A stretch of DNA of 14,101 nucleotides, from assembly GCA_024279575.1 (NCBI GenBank), contig JAJRRJ010000113.1, forward strand, positions 1 through 14,101, in the 5' to 3' direction. The DNA comes from Alphaproteobacteria bacterium. Lineage in GTDB: Bacteria; Pseudomonadota; Alphaproteobacteria; Rhizobiales; Devosiaceae. How positions within the stretch are numbered: the stretch's first letter is position 1; each line of letters begins with the position of its first letter. Positions 1 through 6,956 of this stretch are shown here, one piece after another. The translations under genes were made by a program, and so were the position numbers. Under the pieces are notes generated by a model. It was given only the letters and a program-made list of their open reading frames with translations. It was not told the origin of the DNA and made no database searches.

Positions 1-2841
1 CAATCCCGTGCGTTGCGCGCAGCACTGGCGGAGCCGGATAAAACCAAAGCCAACCTTCGCCAACTGTTACAGGCCACACAATTGGCACCCGCCAAGGAAA
101 TCGTCAGGGAAGCGCTCGAGGCATTTGATTTTACCCAAGCTGATTGCCAGCGCGTTTTTGCTATTACCCCGCCTAATTCGAAGCAAATCCCATTTGAAGA
201 CAAGCTAGAACGTATGGATTGGGATAATATTGATCTGGAGGATCTATTCGGCCTGTTTTTAACTCAAAAAGGAACGGTGCCAGCAAGCGGTTTCCCCAAA
301 AAGAAAATTTGTAAAGAAGACCCGGCGCTGGCGGAAAAAATGCTGGCCCAGGCCCGCCGGCTTGAGCATACTTATGCGGAGCTTAAAACTGTTACTCTTA
401 TCACCCGTTCCAATGCTTTGCTCGACGTTATGGGAACCATCCAATCGCGTTATGAGACAGAAAAAAGCCGTTCAGGACGCCTTGATTTTGATGATCTGAT
501 TATCGGGTTTGAACATCTCTTGTCTGGAGGGGCCAGTGCTGACTGGGTCAGATACAAGCTTGATGCGGGCATGACCCATATTCTTGTTGATGAAAGCCAG
601 GACACCAACCCGGATCAATGGCGGGTCGTAAATTTACTGGTGGACGACTTTTTTTCCGGGGACACCGCCAAAAACATAAACCGTACCATTTTTGGTGTCG
701 GAGACGAGAAACAGTCAATTTTCGGCTTTCAGGGGGCAAAGCCTGAATTGTTCAGGCAAACCGGGGCCGCGCTAAAGATAAAGGCCGGAGCCGCAAAAAA
801 ACCATGGGAAAACATCCGGTTTCCGGCAAGCTTTCGTACACTGGAAAATATTTTGGAAGCGGTTGATATCTTGTGTTCACGCAAAGATATTCAAACCGCA
901 TTATTGTCCACTGACTTTTGTGTAACGCACGAAAGCGCCCGCCTTGACAAGGGGGGAAGCGTGACACTTTGGCCCCCTGTTGTGGTCGAAAAAGAAAAAG
1001 ATAGCAGCACGCAATACCCAACCACCCCGCCAAACTCCCAAAAAGGGGGACCACGCCTGACCGCTGAGAGGATCGTGGCGCAAATCAAACACTGGATTGA
1101 CAATAAAAGACCCTTTGGCGCGCGCGGGCGGGCTGTTGTGGCCGATGATATTCTGATTCTGGTTCAAACGCGGGGGCTTGTATTCAGGGAAGTCATTCGC
1201 GAACTTAAAAACCAGAATATTCCAACGCCGGGTGCCGACCGTCTTTCCATCAGCGATCATATTGTAATTGCTGACCTGCTGGCGCTTGGGGATATTATGC
1301 TGGACCGACACGATGATCTTACATTGGCAGCACTTTTACGCTGCGCGCTGTTTGAACTTTCCATGGATGACCTTGAGACCATCTGTGTGCAGCGCCCTGT
1401 CGATATGTCAGTTTGGGAAGCGCTTGAGCAGGCGGCACCAACCAGTTCTGCTGCAAAGAAAGCATTTGATGAACTCAACGGGTTAAAAAATTCCCTTGAT
1501 CAAAGTCGCCCGTTTGAATTTTTTGCTGAACTTTTGTTTTCCCGCGGGGGGCTGAAAAAATTCCATGGGCGCCTTGGGGAAGAAATTGACGATCTTATTG
1601 ATGTATTTCTAAACATGGCTTTGGAGCACGAGCAAAGTGAACAACCCTCACTTCAGGGGTTTATTGCCAGTCTGCGCGCGCAGGATATTGAAGTAAAACG
1701 GGAGCTTTCCGAAGGGGGGGGCGGTGTGCGCGTGATGACTGTGCACGGGGCAAAGGGCCTTGAGGCCCCCATTGTTATTCTGGCTGACGCCAACAAAAAA
1801 CCGCGCGCAATCGACAGTGTTATCATTGAGGGGGGCGACAAACCCCTATTTGTACTGGCAACCAAAAAGGAGCACACAACCCAGTCCCGCCAAGCTATTC
1901 ACTCCCCCGCACAAGCCAGAGAAGATGCTGAATACTGGCGCAAACTTTATGTCGCCATGACAAGAGCCGAGGATGAATTATACATAACCGGAGTTGCGCC
2001 CCTTTCTGCAACTGACCTGAAAGCAGATGCGCCCCAACCCTCCTGGTATGGTGCAATCCATGGGGCTTTGGAGGGGAACTTTGCCGAAGTGGATATTTAC
2101 GGGGAAACTGAAAAAGCTCTTAGATTTCCCCTGAACCTTACGCCTCCAAAAGAGGTTTTGGCACAGGAAGCAGCCCCCGCTATACAAAAGGATTTTACAC
2201 CAGCAGAACCTTTGTCCAAGGCAATACATGTTGAAATTATTCGCCCCTCAACCGCCTTTGAGGGGGACATACAACATGATCAAAAAACTGAAATACCCAT
2301 CGGCGAAATACTGGACGCTCAGCGTGCGCGGCAGAGGGGCACTGCCTTACATTTACTACTGGAACACCTTGTTCCCATTGAAAGAGCCAAGCGGACACAG
2401 GTAGGTCTTGATGCATTATCAAGGCTCTTGCCCGCAGAGCCTGATATGCACACAGAGCTGGTCGATAAGGCGAATTCCATTCTTGAGGGGCCACATGCAC
2501 AATTACTGTTCGGGCCGCACTCAAGAGCAGAGTTGCCGGTTTTTGTTTTTGCAGAAAAAAATAGAAAGCCCATTCAGATTATCGGGCGAATTGATCGCAT
2601 TGTCGCCGATGAGCGCACTGTCCTGCTGGTGGATTTCAAGTCCAACGCCAATCCGCCACAAAACTCTAATCAGATCGGGGCTGCCTATGAAACACAGATG
2701 GGATTATATTTGCGATGCGCCAACAAACTGTTTGAAACGCATAAAGTGAGTTGCGCCATCTACTGGACAAGCAATGAAACTTTAATGGATTTGGACAATG
2801 ATATGCTCTTAAAAACAACCAAAGGGTTCAATATAATTTGA
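1..2841 (+). CDS. addA: Double-strand break repair helicase-nuclease AddA, 5'-truncated by the window edge
   Basis: This is the C-terminal 946 residues of AddA, the UvrD-like helicase and RecB-like nuclease subunit of AddAB, which resects double-strand breaks for RecA loading. The frame is open from base 1, so the start and the Walker A motif lie outside the window; the whole family is about 1150 residues. Visible helicase motifs, numbered in this fragment, are the Walker B-like DESQ (197-200), GDEKQSIFGFQG (from 234), the motif V stretch VMTVHGAKGLE (578-588) and YVAMTRAE (650-657). The C-terminal nuclease shows a conserved His (784), GRID (862-865) and VDFKS (877-881), which is the D...DxK pattern of RecB-family nucleases, so it looks catalytically intact. 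addB is expected just upstream but is not visible. A run of eight G lies at 1714-1721 just before motif V; the frame stays open through it. The identification is secure. Confidence 0.96.
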   Translation, partial: QSRALRAALAEPDKTKANLRQLLQATQLAPAKEIVREALEAFDFTQADCQRVFAITPPNSKQIPFEDKLERMDWDNIDLEDLFGLFLTQKGTVPASGFPKKKICKEDPALAEKMLAQARRLEHTYAELKTVTLITRSNALLDVMGTIQSRYETEKSRSGRLDFDDLIIGFEHLLSGGASADWVRYKLDAGMTHILVDESQDTNPDQWRVVNLLVDDFFSGDTAKNINRTIFGVGDEKQSIFGFQGAKPELFRQTGAALKIKAGAAKKPWENIRFPASFRTLENILEAVDILCSRKDIQTALLSTDFCVTHESARLDKGGSVTLWPPVVVEKEKDSSTQYPTTPPNSQKGGPRLTAERIVAQIKHWIDNKRPFGARGRAVVADDILILVQTRGLVFREVIRELKNQNIPTPGADRLSISDHIVIADLLALGDIMLDRHDDLTLAALLRCALFELSMDDLETICVQRPVDMSVWEALEQAAPTSSAAKKAFDELNGLKNSLDQSRPFEFFAELLFSRGGLKKFHGRLGEEIDDLIDVFLNMALEHEQSEQPSLQGFIASLRAQDIEVKRELSEGGGGVRVMTVHGAKGLEAPIVILADANKKPRAIDSVIIEGGDKPLFVLATKKEHTTQSRQAIHSPAQAREDAEYWRKLYVAMTRAEDELYITGVAPLSATDLKADAPQPSWYGAIHGALEGNFAEVDIYGETEKALRFPLNLTPPKEVLAQEAAPAIQKDFTPAEPLSKAIHVEIIRPSTAFEGDIQHDQKTEIPIGEILDAQRARQRGTALHLLLEHLVPIERAKRTQVGLDALSRLLPAEPDMHTELVDKANSILEGPHAQLLFGPHSRAELPVFVFAEKNRKPIQIIGRIDRIVADERTVLLVDFKSNANPPQNSNQIGAAYETQMGLYLRCANKLFETHKVSCAIYWTSNETLMDLDNDMLLKTTKGFNII

Positions 2842-2846
2842 AGCCC

Positions 2847-2875
2847 TTGAAACCTGCGCCGACTCTTTCTAAATG
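2847..2875 (+). promoter_or_regulatory. Candidate trxA promoter
   Basis: TTGAAA (2847-2852), a 17-base spacer and TAAATG (2870-2875) sit in the 71-base gap between addA and trxA, giving a leader of about 30 bases. A second -10-like TATAAC is at 2880-2885 without a good -35. No terminator follows addA, so read-through could also express trxA. This is a match by eye only. Confidence 0.35.
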
Positions 2876-2912
2876 TGGGTATAACAGTATTTGCTAATGA
2901 AAGGCATCAGCC

Positions 2913-3233
2913 ATGACAATTAAAGTAACAGACGCCGATTTTGACAAGGAAGTCCTGAAATCCAGTGAACCAGTGCTGGTGGATTTCTGGGCAGAATGGT
3001 GTGGCCCGTGCAAGGCTATCGGCCCGATGCTCGAAGAGCTATCTGTCGATCTGGCGGGAAAAGTAAAAATCGCCAAGTTGAATATTGATGAAAACCAGAA
3101 TACCACCATTAAATATGGTGTGCGTTCAATCCCTACTATGATTTTGTTCAAAAACGGCGAAGCCGTGGACATCAAAGTGGGGGCGGGAACACCCAAAGCA
3201 GGTATGGCCAAGTGGCTTGAAAGCCACGTTTAG
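2913..3233 (+). CDS. trxA: Thioredoxin 1
   Basis: This is a 106-residue cytoplasmic thioredoxin, the general dithiol reductant recycled by thioredoxin reductase. The active site is WCGPC with the redox pair Cys30 and Cys33; Asp24 is the usual buried acid and Pro74 (in SIPT) is the cis-proline facing it. The length is that of a classical single-domain thioredoxin, and there is no signal peptide or membrane segment, so it is not a periplasmic DsbE/TlpA type. AAAGG at 2900-2904 lies 8 bases before the ATG and fixes the start. It follows addA by 71 bases, as in many alphaproteobacteria, and is closed by a strong terminator, so it is the last gene of the plus-strand unit. Confidence 0.97.
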   Translation: MTIKVTDADFDKEVLKSSEPVLVDFWAEWCGPCKAIGPMLEELSVDLAGKVKIAKLNIDENQNTTIKYGVRSIPTMILFKNGEAVDIKVGAGTPKAGMAKWLESHV

Positions 3234-3260
3234 TCACTTTACTTGTTTTGATATAATCAG

Positions 3261-3294
3261 CGCCACCAGTTTTAATCTGGTGGCGTTTTATTTT
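3261..3294 (+). terminator. Rho-independent terminator of trxA, overlapping the 3' end of folC
   Basis: A perfect 9-bp stem, CGCCACCAG (3261-3269) with CTGGTGGCG (3277-3285), has a 7-base loop and is followed by TTTTATTTT. It ends plus-strand transcription 27 bases after the trxA stop. The right arm encodes the last residues of folC on the other strand, and the folC stop (3272-3274) is in the loop. Read on the minus strand the hairpin is followed by CTGATTATATC, a poor U-tract, so it probably acts mainly for trxA. Confidence 0.9.
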
Positions 3295-4570
3295 GCGCCA
3301 GAACTTCTCCCGCCAAGTGAAGAGAACCGCAAACAACCAGACGTGCATTATTAATCCGGCTCGAAGCGGCAATAGCGGCTTGGACATTTTCTACCGGTGA
3401 AGCAGCAAAACCCAGCTTTTGTGCAAGCTCTGCCAGTTCAAAACTATCCCATGAAGCCCGTTCACCCTGTAATGGAAGTGTGAATATTCGGGTTTTTCCA
3501 GGATCAAATTTCTGCAAATACCCGGCCATATCCTTATTCGTGTAGGCCCCAAGAACGAGAACCAGTGGTCGGCGATCTCTCTGGGACATCAGGCGCAGTG
3601 CATGGGCCAGAACTGCCCCCCCCGCAACATTGTGCCCCCCATCCAGCCATAGTTGCTGATTTGGGGCCAACATTTCCACCAATTCACCTTTTTTCAGGTG
3701 CATCAAACGACCGGGCCAATCAACACACCCAAGCCCTATTTCAATTTGGTGATCGTTGACCGGCAATTCAAAATAACGCACTGCAGCAATGGCCAGCGCT
3801 GCGTTCTGAATTTGGAATTCCCCCTCAAGTGCCGAAAGGGGAAGGTCAAGTAACCCGTTTTCATCCTGATAGGTCATACGCCCGCGTTCCCCCAGCCCCA
3901 TAAAATCCTGATCTGCAAAAAGGGCGGTTACCCCCAGTTTTGTCGCCTCCGCTTCAATTACGGCCTTAACTTCATCAGGTTGAGAGCCCACCACCAGCGG
4001 CACACCGGATTTTATAATCCCGGCTTTTTCCCGCGCGATATTTTCAATATCGGCCCCTAAAAACTCCACATGGTCGATGGAAACAGGCGTTATGATAGTC
4101 CCAAAGGGATCAGGGATAACGTTAGTGGCATCAAAGCGTCCGCCAAGGCCCACTTCAAGCAGCAAATAATCAGCCCTTATCTGATTGAACAATAAAAATG
4201 CTGCAACTGTGGTAATTTCAAAATAGGTTATGGGTTGAGCATCGTTGACCCGCTCACAGGTCTGCAAAGCATGGTTAAGTGTTTCTGAGGAGACCAGTTT
4301 CCCCGCCAGTCGGATACGTTCGTTAAATCGTACCAGATGGGGCGAATTATACACATGCACCTTTTTGCCCGCTTCCTCCAGAAATGCGCGCAAATGGGCG
4401 ATGGTGGAACCTTTGCCGTTGGTGCCGGCAACATGGATAACCGGTGGCAGATTTTTCTCCGGGTGTCCCAGCTTTTCAAGGAGCCGCTCTACTCTATCCA
4501 GCTTCAGGTCAATCAGTTTGTTGGGGTGCAACCTTAGCAAACGCGCCAGTATTAAATCTGTTTCACTCAC
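3272..4570 (-). CDS. folC: Bifunctional folylpolyglutamate synthase / dihydrofolate synthase
   Basis: This 432-residue Mur-ligase-like enzyme joins dihydropteroate to glutamate and adds glutamates to folates, using ATP, in the cytoplasm. The P-loop GTNGKGS is at residues 49-55. It is followed by the family signatures SPHLVRFNERI, FEITTVAAF, LEVGLGGRFDATNV and SIDHVEFLG with EKAGI, and by LDGGHN in the C-terminal domain. Length and motif order are normal. The start is GTG at 4570; its GTGA overlaps the TGA stop of accD by 4 bases, so translation is probably coupled. The order accD-folC is common in proteobacteria. The 3' end shares DNA with the trxA terminator. Confidence 0.96.
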   Translation of the reverse strand: MSETDLILARLLRLHPNKLIDLKLDRVERLLEKLGHPEKNLPPVIHVAGTNGKGSTIAHLRAFLEEAGKKVHVYNSPHLVRFNERIRLAGKLVSSETLNHALQTCERVNDAQPITYFEITTVAAFLLFNQIRADYLLLEVGLGGRFDATNVIPDPFGTIITPVSIDHVEFLGADIENIAREKAGIIKSGVPLVVGSQPDEVKAVIEAEATKLGVTALFADQDFMGLGERGRMTYQDENGLLDLPLSALEGEFQIQNAALAIAAVRYFELPVNDHQIEIGLGCVDWPGRLMHLKKGELVEMLAPNQQLWLDGGHNVAGGAVLAHALRLMSQRDRRPLVLVLGAYTNKDMAGYLQKFDPGKTRIFTLPLQGERASWDSFELAELAQKLGFAASPVENVQAAIAASSRINNARLVVCGSLHLAGEVLAQNKTPPD

Positions 4571-5514
4571 TCGGCATGCGCAGCTTCTGCAATCGATGGG
4601 GGCAGTGCTTCTGCGCTCTTATCATTGGACTTTTTGAGTGGCTTGACGGGCACAACTTCACTTGCAGGGGCTTTAGTTAAAATACCAACCAGCGAGGAAA
4701 TCGTGTCGCGCAGATTATGGCGATGCACGACCATATCAATCATGCCGTGATCGTGCAGATATTGAGAACGCTGAAAACCATCCGGCAGTTTTTCGCGAAT
4801 GGTTTGCTCGATCACGCGCGCACCGGCAAAACCGATCAGTGCATCGGGTTCAGCAATTTGAATATCTCCAAGCATGGCATAGGAGGCGGTTACCCCACCA
4901 AAAGTTGGGTCACACAATACCACAATATAGGGCAAACCCGCTTCCTTGAGCATTTGCACACCAATGGTTGTGCGCGGCATTTGCATCAGGGACAGCACAC
5001 CCTCCTGCATTCGCGCGCCCCCTGAAGCTGTGAACATAATAAAGGGAAGTTTGTGATCTATCGCCTGCATCATTGAGGTCAATATGGCCTCCCCGGCTGC
5101 CAGGCCCAAAGAGCCGCCATTGAACTCAAAATCCTGTACGCATGCCACCAGCTTTTGCCCCAGAACATGCCCCTCCCCGGACAGAATAGCATCATCCATC
5201 CCGGTTTTGTTGCGTGCATCGCGAAGGCGATCAGTATAACGTTTGGCATCACGAAATTTGAGCGGATCCTGCGCCGTTTCAGGAAAACTGATTTCTTCGT
5301 ATATACCACCATCGAAAAAACTGGCCAGGCGGTCGCTTGCCTTTATGCGCATATGATGGCCGGATCCCGGCACCACCCACTGATTGGCTTCCAAGTCCTT
5401 GTAAAACACCATTTCCCCTGAAACCGGGCATTTTACCCACAAATTATCCGGGCTTTCCTTTTTATTGAGGAAGGAGCGCAGTTTGGGTCGAACGATGTTG
5501 TTAATCCAGTTCAT
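4567..5514 (-). CDS. accD: Acetyl-CoA carboxylase carboxyltransferase subunit beta
   Basis: This 315-residue protein pairs with AccA to transfer the carboxyl group from carboxybiotin to acetyl-CoA, the committed step of fatty-acid synthesis. The carboxyltransferase fold is marked by PLKFRD, the GGSLG/AAGEA region, ASGGARMQEG, GGVTASYAMLGD and GFAGARVIEQT. In E. coli the N-terminus holds a four-cysteine zinc ribbon. Here the equivalent segment reads CPVSG (29-33) and VPGSG (48-52), leaving one cysteine, so it should not bind zinc in the usual way. From memory, other alphaproteobacterial AccD proteins show the same loss. The tail beyond about residue 285 is rich in Lys, Ser and Ala and looks disordered. 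The start ATG has GGAAC about 7 bases upstream. The gene overlaps folC downstream and possibly a small reading frame upstream. Confidence 0.96.
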   Translation of the reverse strand: MNWINNIVRPKLRSFLNKKESPDNLWVKCPVSGEMVFYKDLEANQWVVPGSGHHMRIKASDRLASFFDGGIYEEISFPETAQDPLKFRDAKRYTDRLRDARNKTGMDDAILSGEGHVLGQKLVACVQDFEFNGGSLGLAAGEAILTSMMQAIDHKLPFIMFTASGGARMQEGVLSLMQMPRTTIGVQMLKEAGLPYIVVLCDPTFGGVTASYAMLGDIQIAEPDALIGFAGARVIEQTIREKLPDGFQRSQYLHDHGMIDMVVHRHNLRDTISSLVGILTKAPASEVVPVKPLKKSNDKSAEALPPSIAEAAHAE

Positions 5515-5663
5515 AAATCTGTTCCGTCTTTTGATTTTTTCAAACCATTGAGATATTTTTGTAACTTACCAGTTCTTTTCATGCTCGAAAAGTCCTTGTT
5601 GGAATTCTCCCTCAGAACCTTTTTTTGGTCCACCTGTCCGCCTTGTTCTTTGCATTGTGACAA
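5511..5663 (-). CDS. Possible small protein gene between trpA and accD (unrecognised)
   Basis: This is a 50-codon frame starting at TTG (5663), with a Shine-Dalgarno-like GTGAGGA (5668-5674) about 4-5 bases before it. It begins 28 bases after the trpA stop, and its TGA overlaps the accD ATG as ATGA. Both junctions look like operon joints. Alternative in-frame starts are GTG at 5633 (40 residues) and ATG at 5582 (23 residues, with AAGGA upstream). The product is hydrophilic, rich in Lys and Gln, with no cysteine pair, membrane span or family I recognise. It could be a real small protein, a leader that couples translation to accD, or chance. Codon use cannot be judged at this length. Confidence 0.3.
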   Translation of the reverse strand: MSQCKEQGGQVDQKKVLRENSNKDFSSMKRTGKLQKYLNGLKKSKDGTDL

Positions 5664-5691
5664 AACATCCTCACATTGCTATCAAAAAGCA

Positions 5692-6522
5692 CTAAGTGCG
5701 TGCCCGGCGCACACCATCAGCGAGCGAAGCGACCAGATCATGCACAGCCGACACCGTTTCAGGGGTTGCTTTGCCCTCAGAATCAAGACTGTCAGCCACT
5801 GCATTGACCAACACGGTGCCCACAACCACTACATCGGCATACCGCCCGATAAGGGCAGCATCATCAGCCGTTTTTATGCCAAACCCCACAGCCACCGGCA
5901 AATCCGTTTGGATTTTTATGCGGGTAACGGCCTCACCAACGGCTTTAGTATTGGAGAGCGCGGCCCCGGTTACCCCTGTCATGGACACATAATAAACGAA
6001 ACCGGAAGTGTTTTGTAGCACCAGTTCAAGGCGCGCATCATCTGTTGTAGGGGTAGTCAGGCGAATAAAGTTCAGTCCGGCCTCAAGGGCAGGCAGGCAC
6101 AGTTCTTCGTCTTCCTCATAGGGCAGATCAACAATGATCAGTCCATCAACTCCCGCTTCTCTGGCAGCTGCAAGAAATTTCTCACGCCCAAAGGCGTATA
6201 TGGGATTGTAGTATCCCATTAAGATTATAGGGGTTGTATCGTCATTTTGGCGAAAGATTTTCACCATATCAAGGGTTGTATGCAATGTATGACCATCGGC
6301 AAGCGCCCGTTGTCCACCAAGCTGAATAGCCAAGCCATCCGCCATGGGGTCGGAAAAAGGCATACCCAGTTCAATCAGATCCGCGCCGGCTGCCGGCAAC
6401 CCTTGTAAAATAGCCGATCCGGTTGCCAGGTCCGGGGCTCCAGCGCTAACAAATGTTATCAGGGCGGGGCGCCCTTCATGCGCACACCGGGCAAATTTTT
6501 TCGCAATTCGTTCAGTTTTCAT
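5692..6522 (-). CDS. trpA: Tryptophan synthase alpha subunit
   Basis: This 276-residue TIM barrel cleaves indole-3-glycerol phosphate to indole and glyceraldehyde-3-phosphate, and channels indole to TrpB in an alpha2-beta2 complex. The catalytic pair is present: Glu51 in IELG and Asp62 in ADG, both in the signature LIELGMPFSDPMADG. The phosphate-binding loop GFGIKTADD is also present. I chose ATG at 6522: GGTGA lies 8 bases upstream, and the N-terminus MKTERIAKKF matches the family. An in-frame GTG at 6534 would add four residues but has a poor ribosome site. trpB is not adjacent: a small membrane-protein gene and a promoter lie between. accD follows after 177 bases, with the possible small frame in the gap. 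Confidence 0.96.
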   Translation of the reverse strand: MKTERIAKKFARCAHEGRPALITFVSAGAPDLATGSAILQGLPAAGADLIELGMPFSDPMADGLAIQLGGQRALADGHTLHTTLDMVKIFRQNDDTTPIILMGYYNPIYAFGREKFLAAAREAGVDGLIIVDLPYEEDEELCLPALEAGLNFIRLTTPTTDDARLELVLQNTSGFVYYVSMTGVTGAALSNTKAVGEAVTRIKIQTDLPVAVGFGIKTADDAALIGRYADVVVVGTVLVNAVADSLDSEGKATPETVSAVHDLVASLADGVRRART

Positions 6523-6566
6523 TTTTGCTTTCACCCGGTGTTTTATTCAAAATATTTCTTTGAGGG

Positions 6567-6595
6567 ATGTAGGGGAGACGGGGACAAAAAGTCAA
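6567..6595 (-). promoter_or_regulatory. Probable promoter for trpA (and accD-folC)
   Basis: On the minus strand TTGACT (6590-6595), an exact 17-base spacer and CTACAT (6567-6572) match the alphaproteobacterial housekeeping pattern TTGAC-N17-CTATAT closely. Transcription would start near 6560 and leave a leader of about 38 bases before the trpA ATG. It is the best promoter match I find in the window, but it is found by eye and not tested. Confidence 0.6.
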
Positions 6596-6689
6596 CCAAA
6601 CCGAACAACCCGTTCGCCAATTCAGGAGGGGGTTATATTAAAATACCCTATACTGGAAAACCCCGGCACCAAAAATCTATCTGAAAACT

Positions 6690-6875
6690 TTAGTGGCGCT
6701 CCAGCTCGGCAACGCGCGCATTCAAACGGTCAATTTCATCGCGCATCCGAAAAAAATCATCTTCCATATCAGAATCCATCGTGCTCCCATATCGCAAATT
6801 CATCCAACGAAACAATAACCCCGCCACCGAAGAAATCAGTACGATTGCCACAATCATCAAGAACGGATCACCCAT
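6690..6875 (-). CDS. Small single-span membrane protein with a charged, probably coiled-coil tail (unrecognised)
   Basis: This 61-residue protein has one hydrophobic segment at about residues 6-25 (MIVAIVLISSVAGLLF), then a basic turn and a charged C-terminal half. Leu, Met and Val recur at heptad-like spacing in that half (EIDRLNARVAELE). AAGGG at 6884-6888 lies 8 bases before the ATG, a good ribosome site. It starts 81 bases after the trpB stop, and 167 bases without a gene separate it from the trpA start. The layout resembles PspB-like small envelope proteins, but I do not claim that family. The membrane span followed by a coiled coil suggests a small inner-membrane protein that oligomerises or binds a partner. 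It has no evident role in tryptophan synthesis. Confidence 0.72.
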   Translation of the reverse strand: MGDPFLMIVAIVLISSVAGLLFRWMNLRYGSTMDSDMEDDFFRMRDEIDRLNARVAELERH

Positions 6876-6956
6876 ATGCCTTACCCTTCAAATTCACCCC
6901 CATGAAAGATATGAGTGGGCGCGATTACATTTACAAGACCATGGGGCGCAAAGCTC

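Noticed and set aside
901..1311. Open frame of 136 codons on the minus strand
   Set aside because: It is antisense to addA with no ribosome site or recognisable domain.
5652..5679. CRP-like palindrome TGTGA...TCACA after trpA
   Set aside because: The half-sites are 10 bases apart instead of 6, and the position downstream of trpA does not suit a CRP operator.
6602..6616. Hairpin CGAAC-N5-GTTCG as a terminator before trpA
   Set aside because: Only a 5-bp stem with no continuous U-tract; it abuts the -35 of the trpA promoter and cannot be called a terminator.
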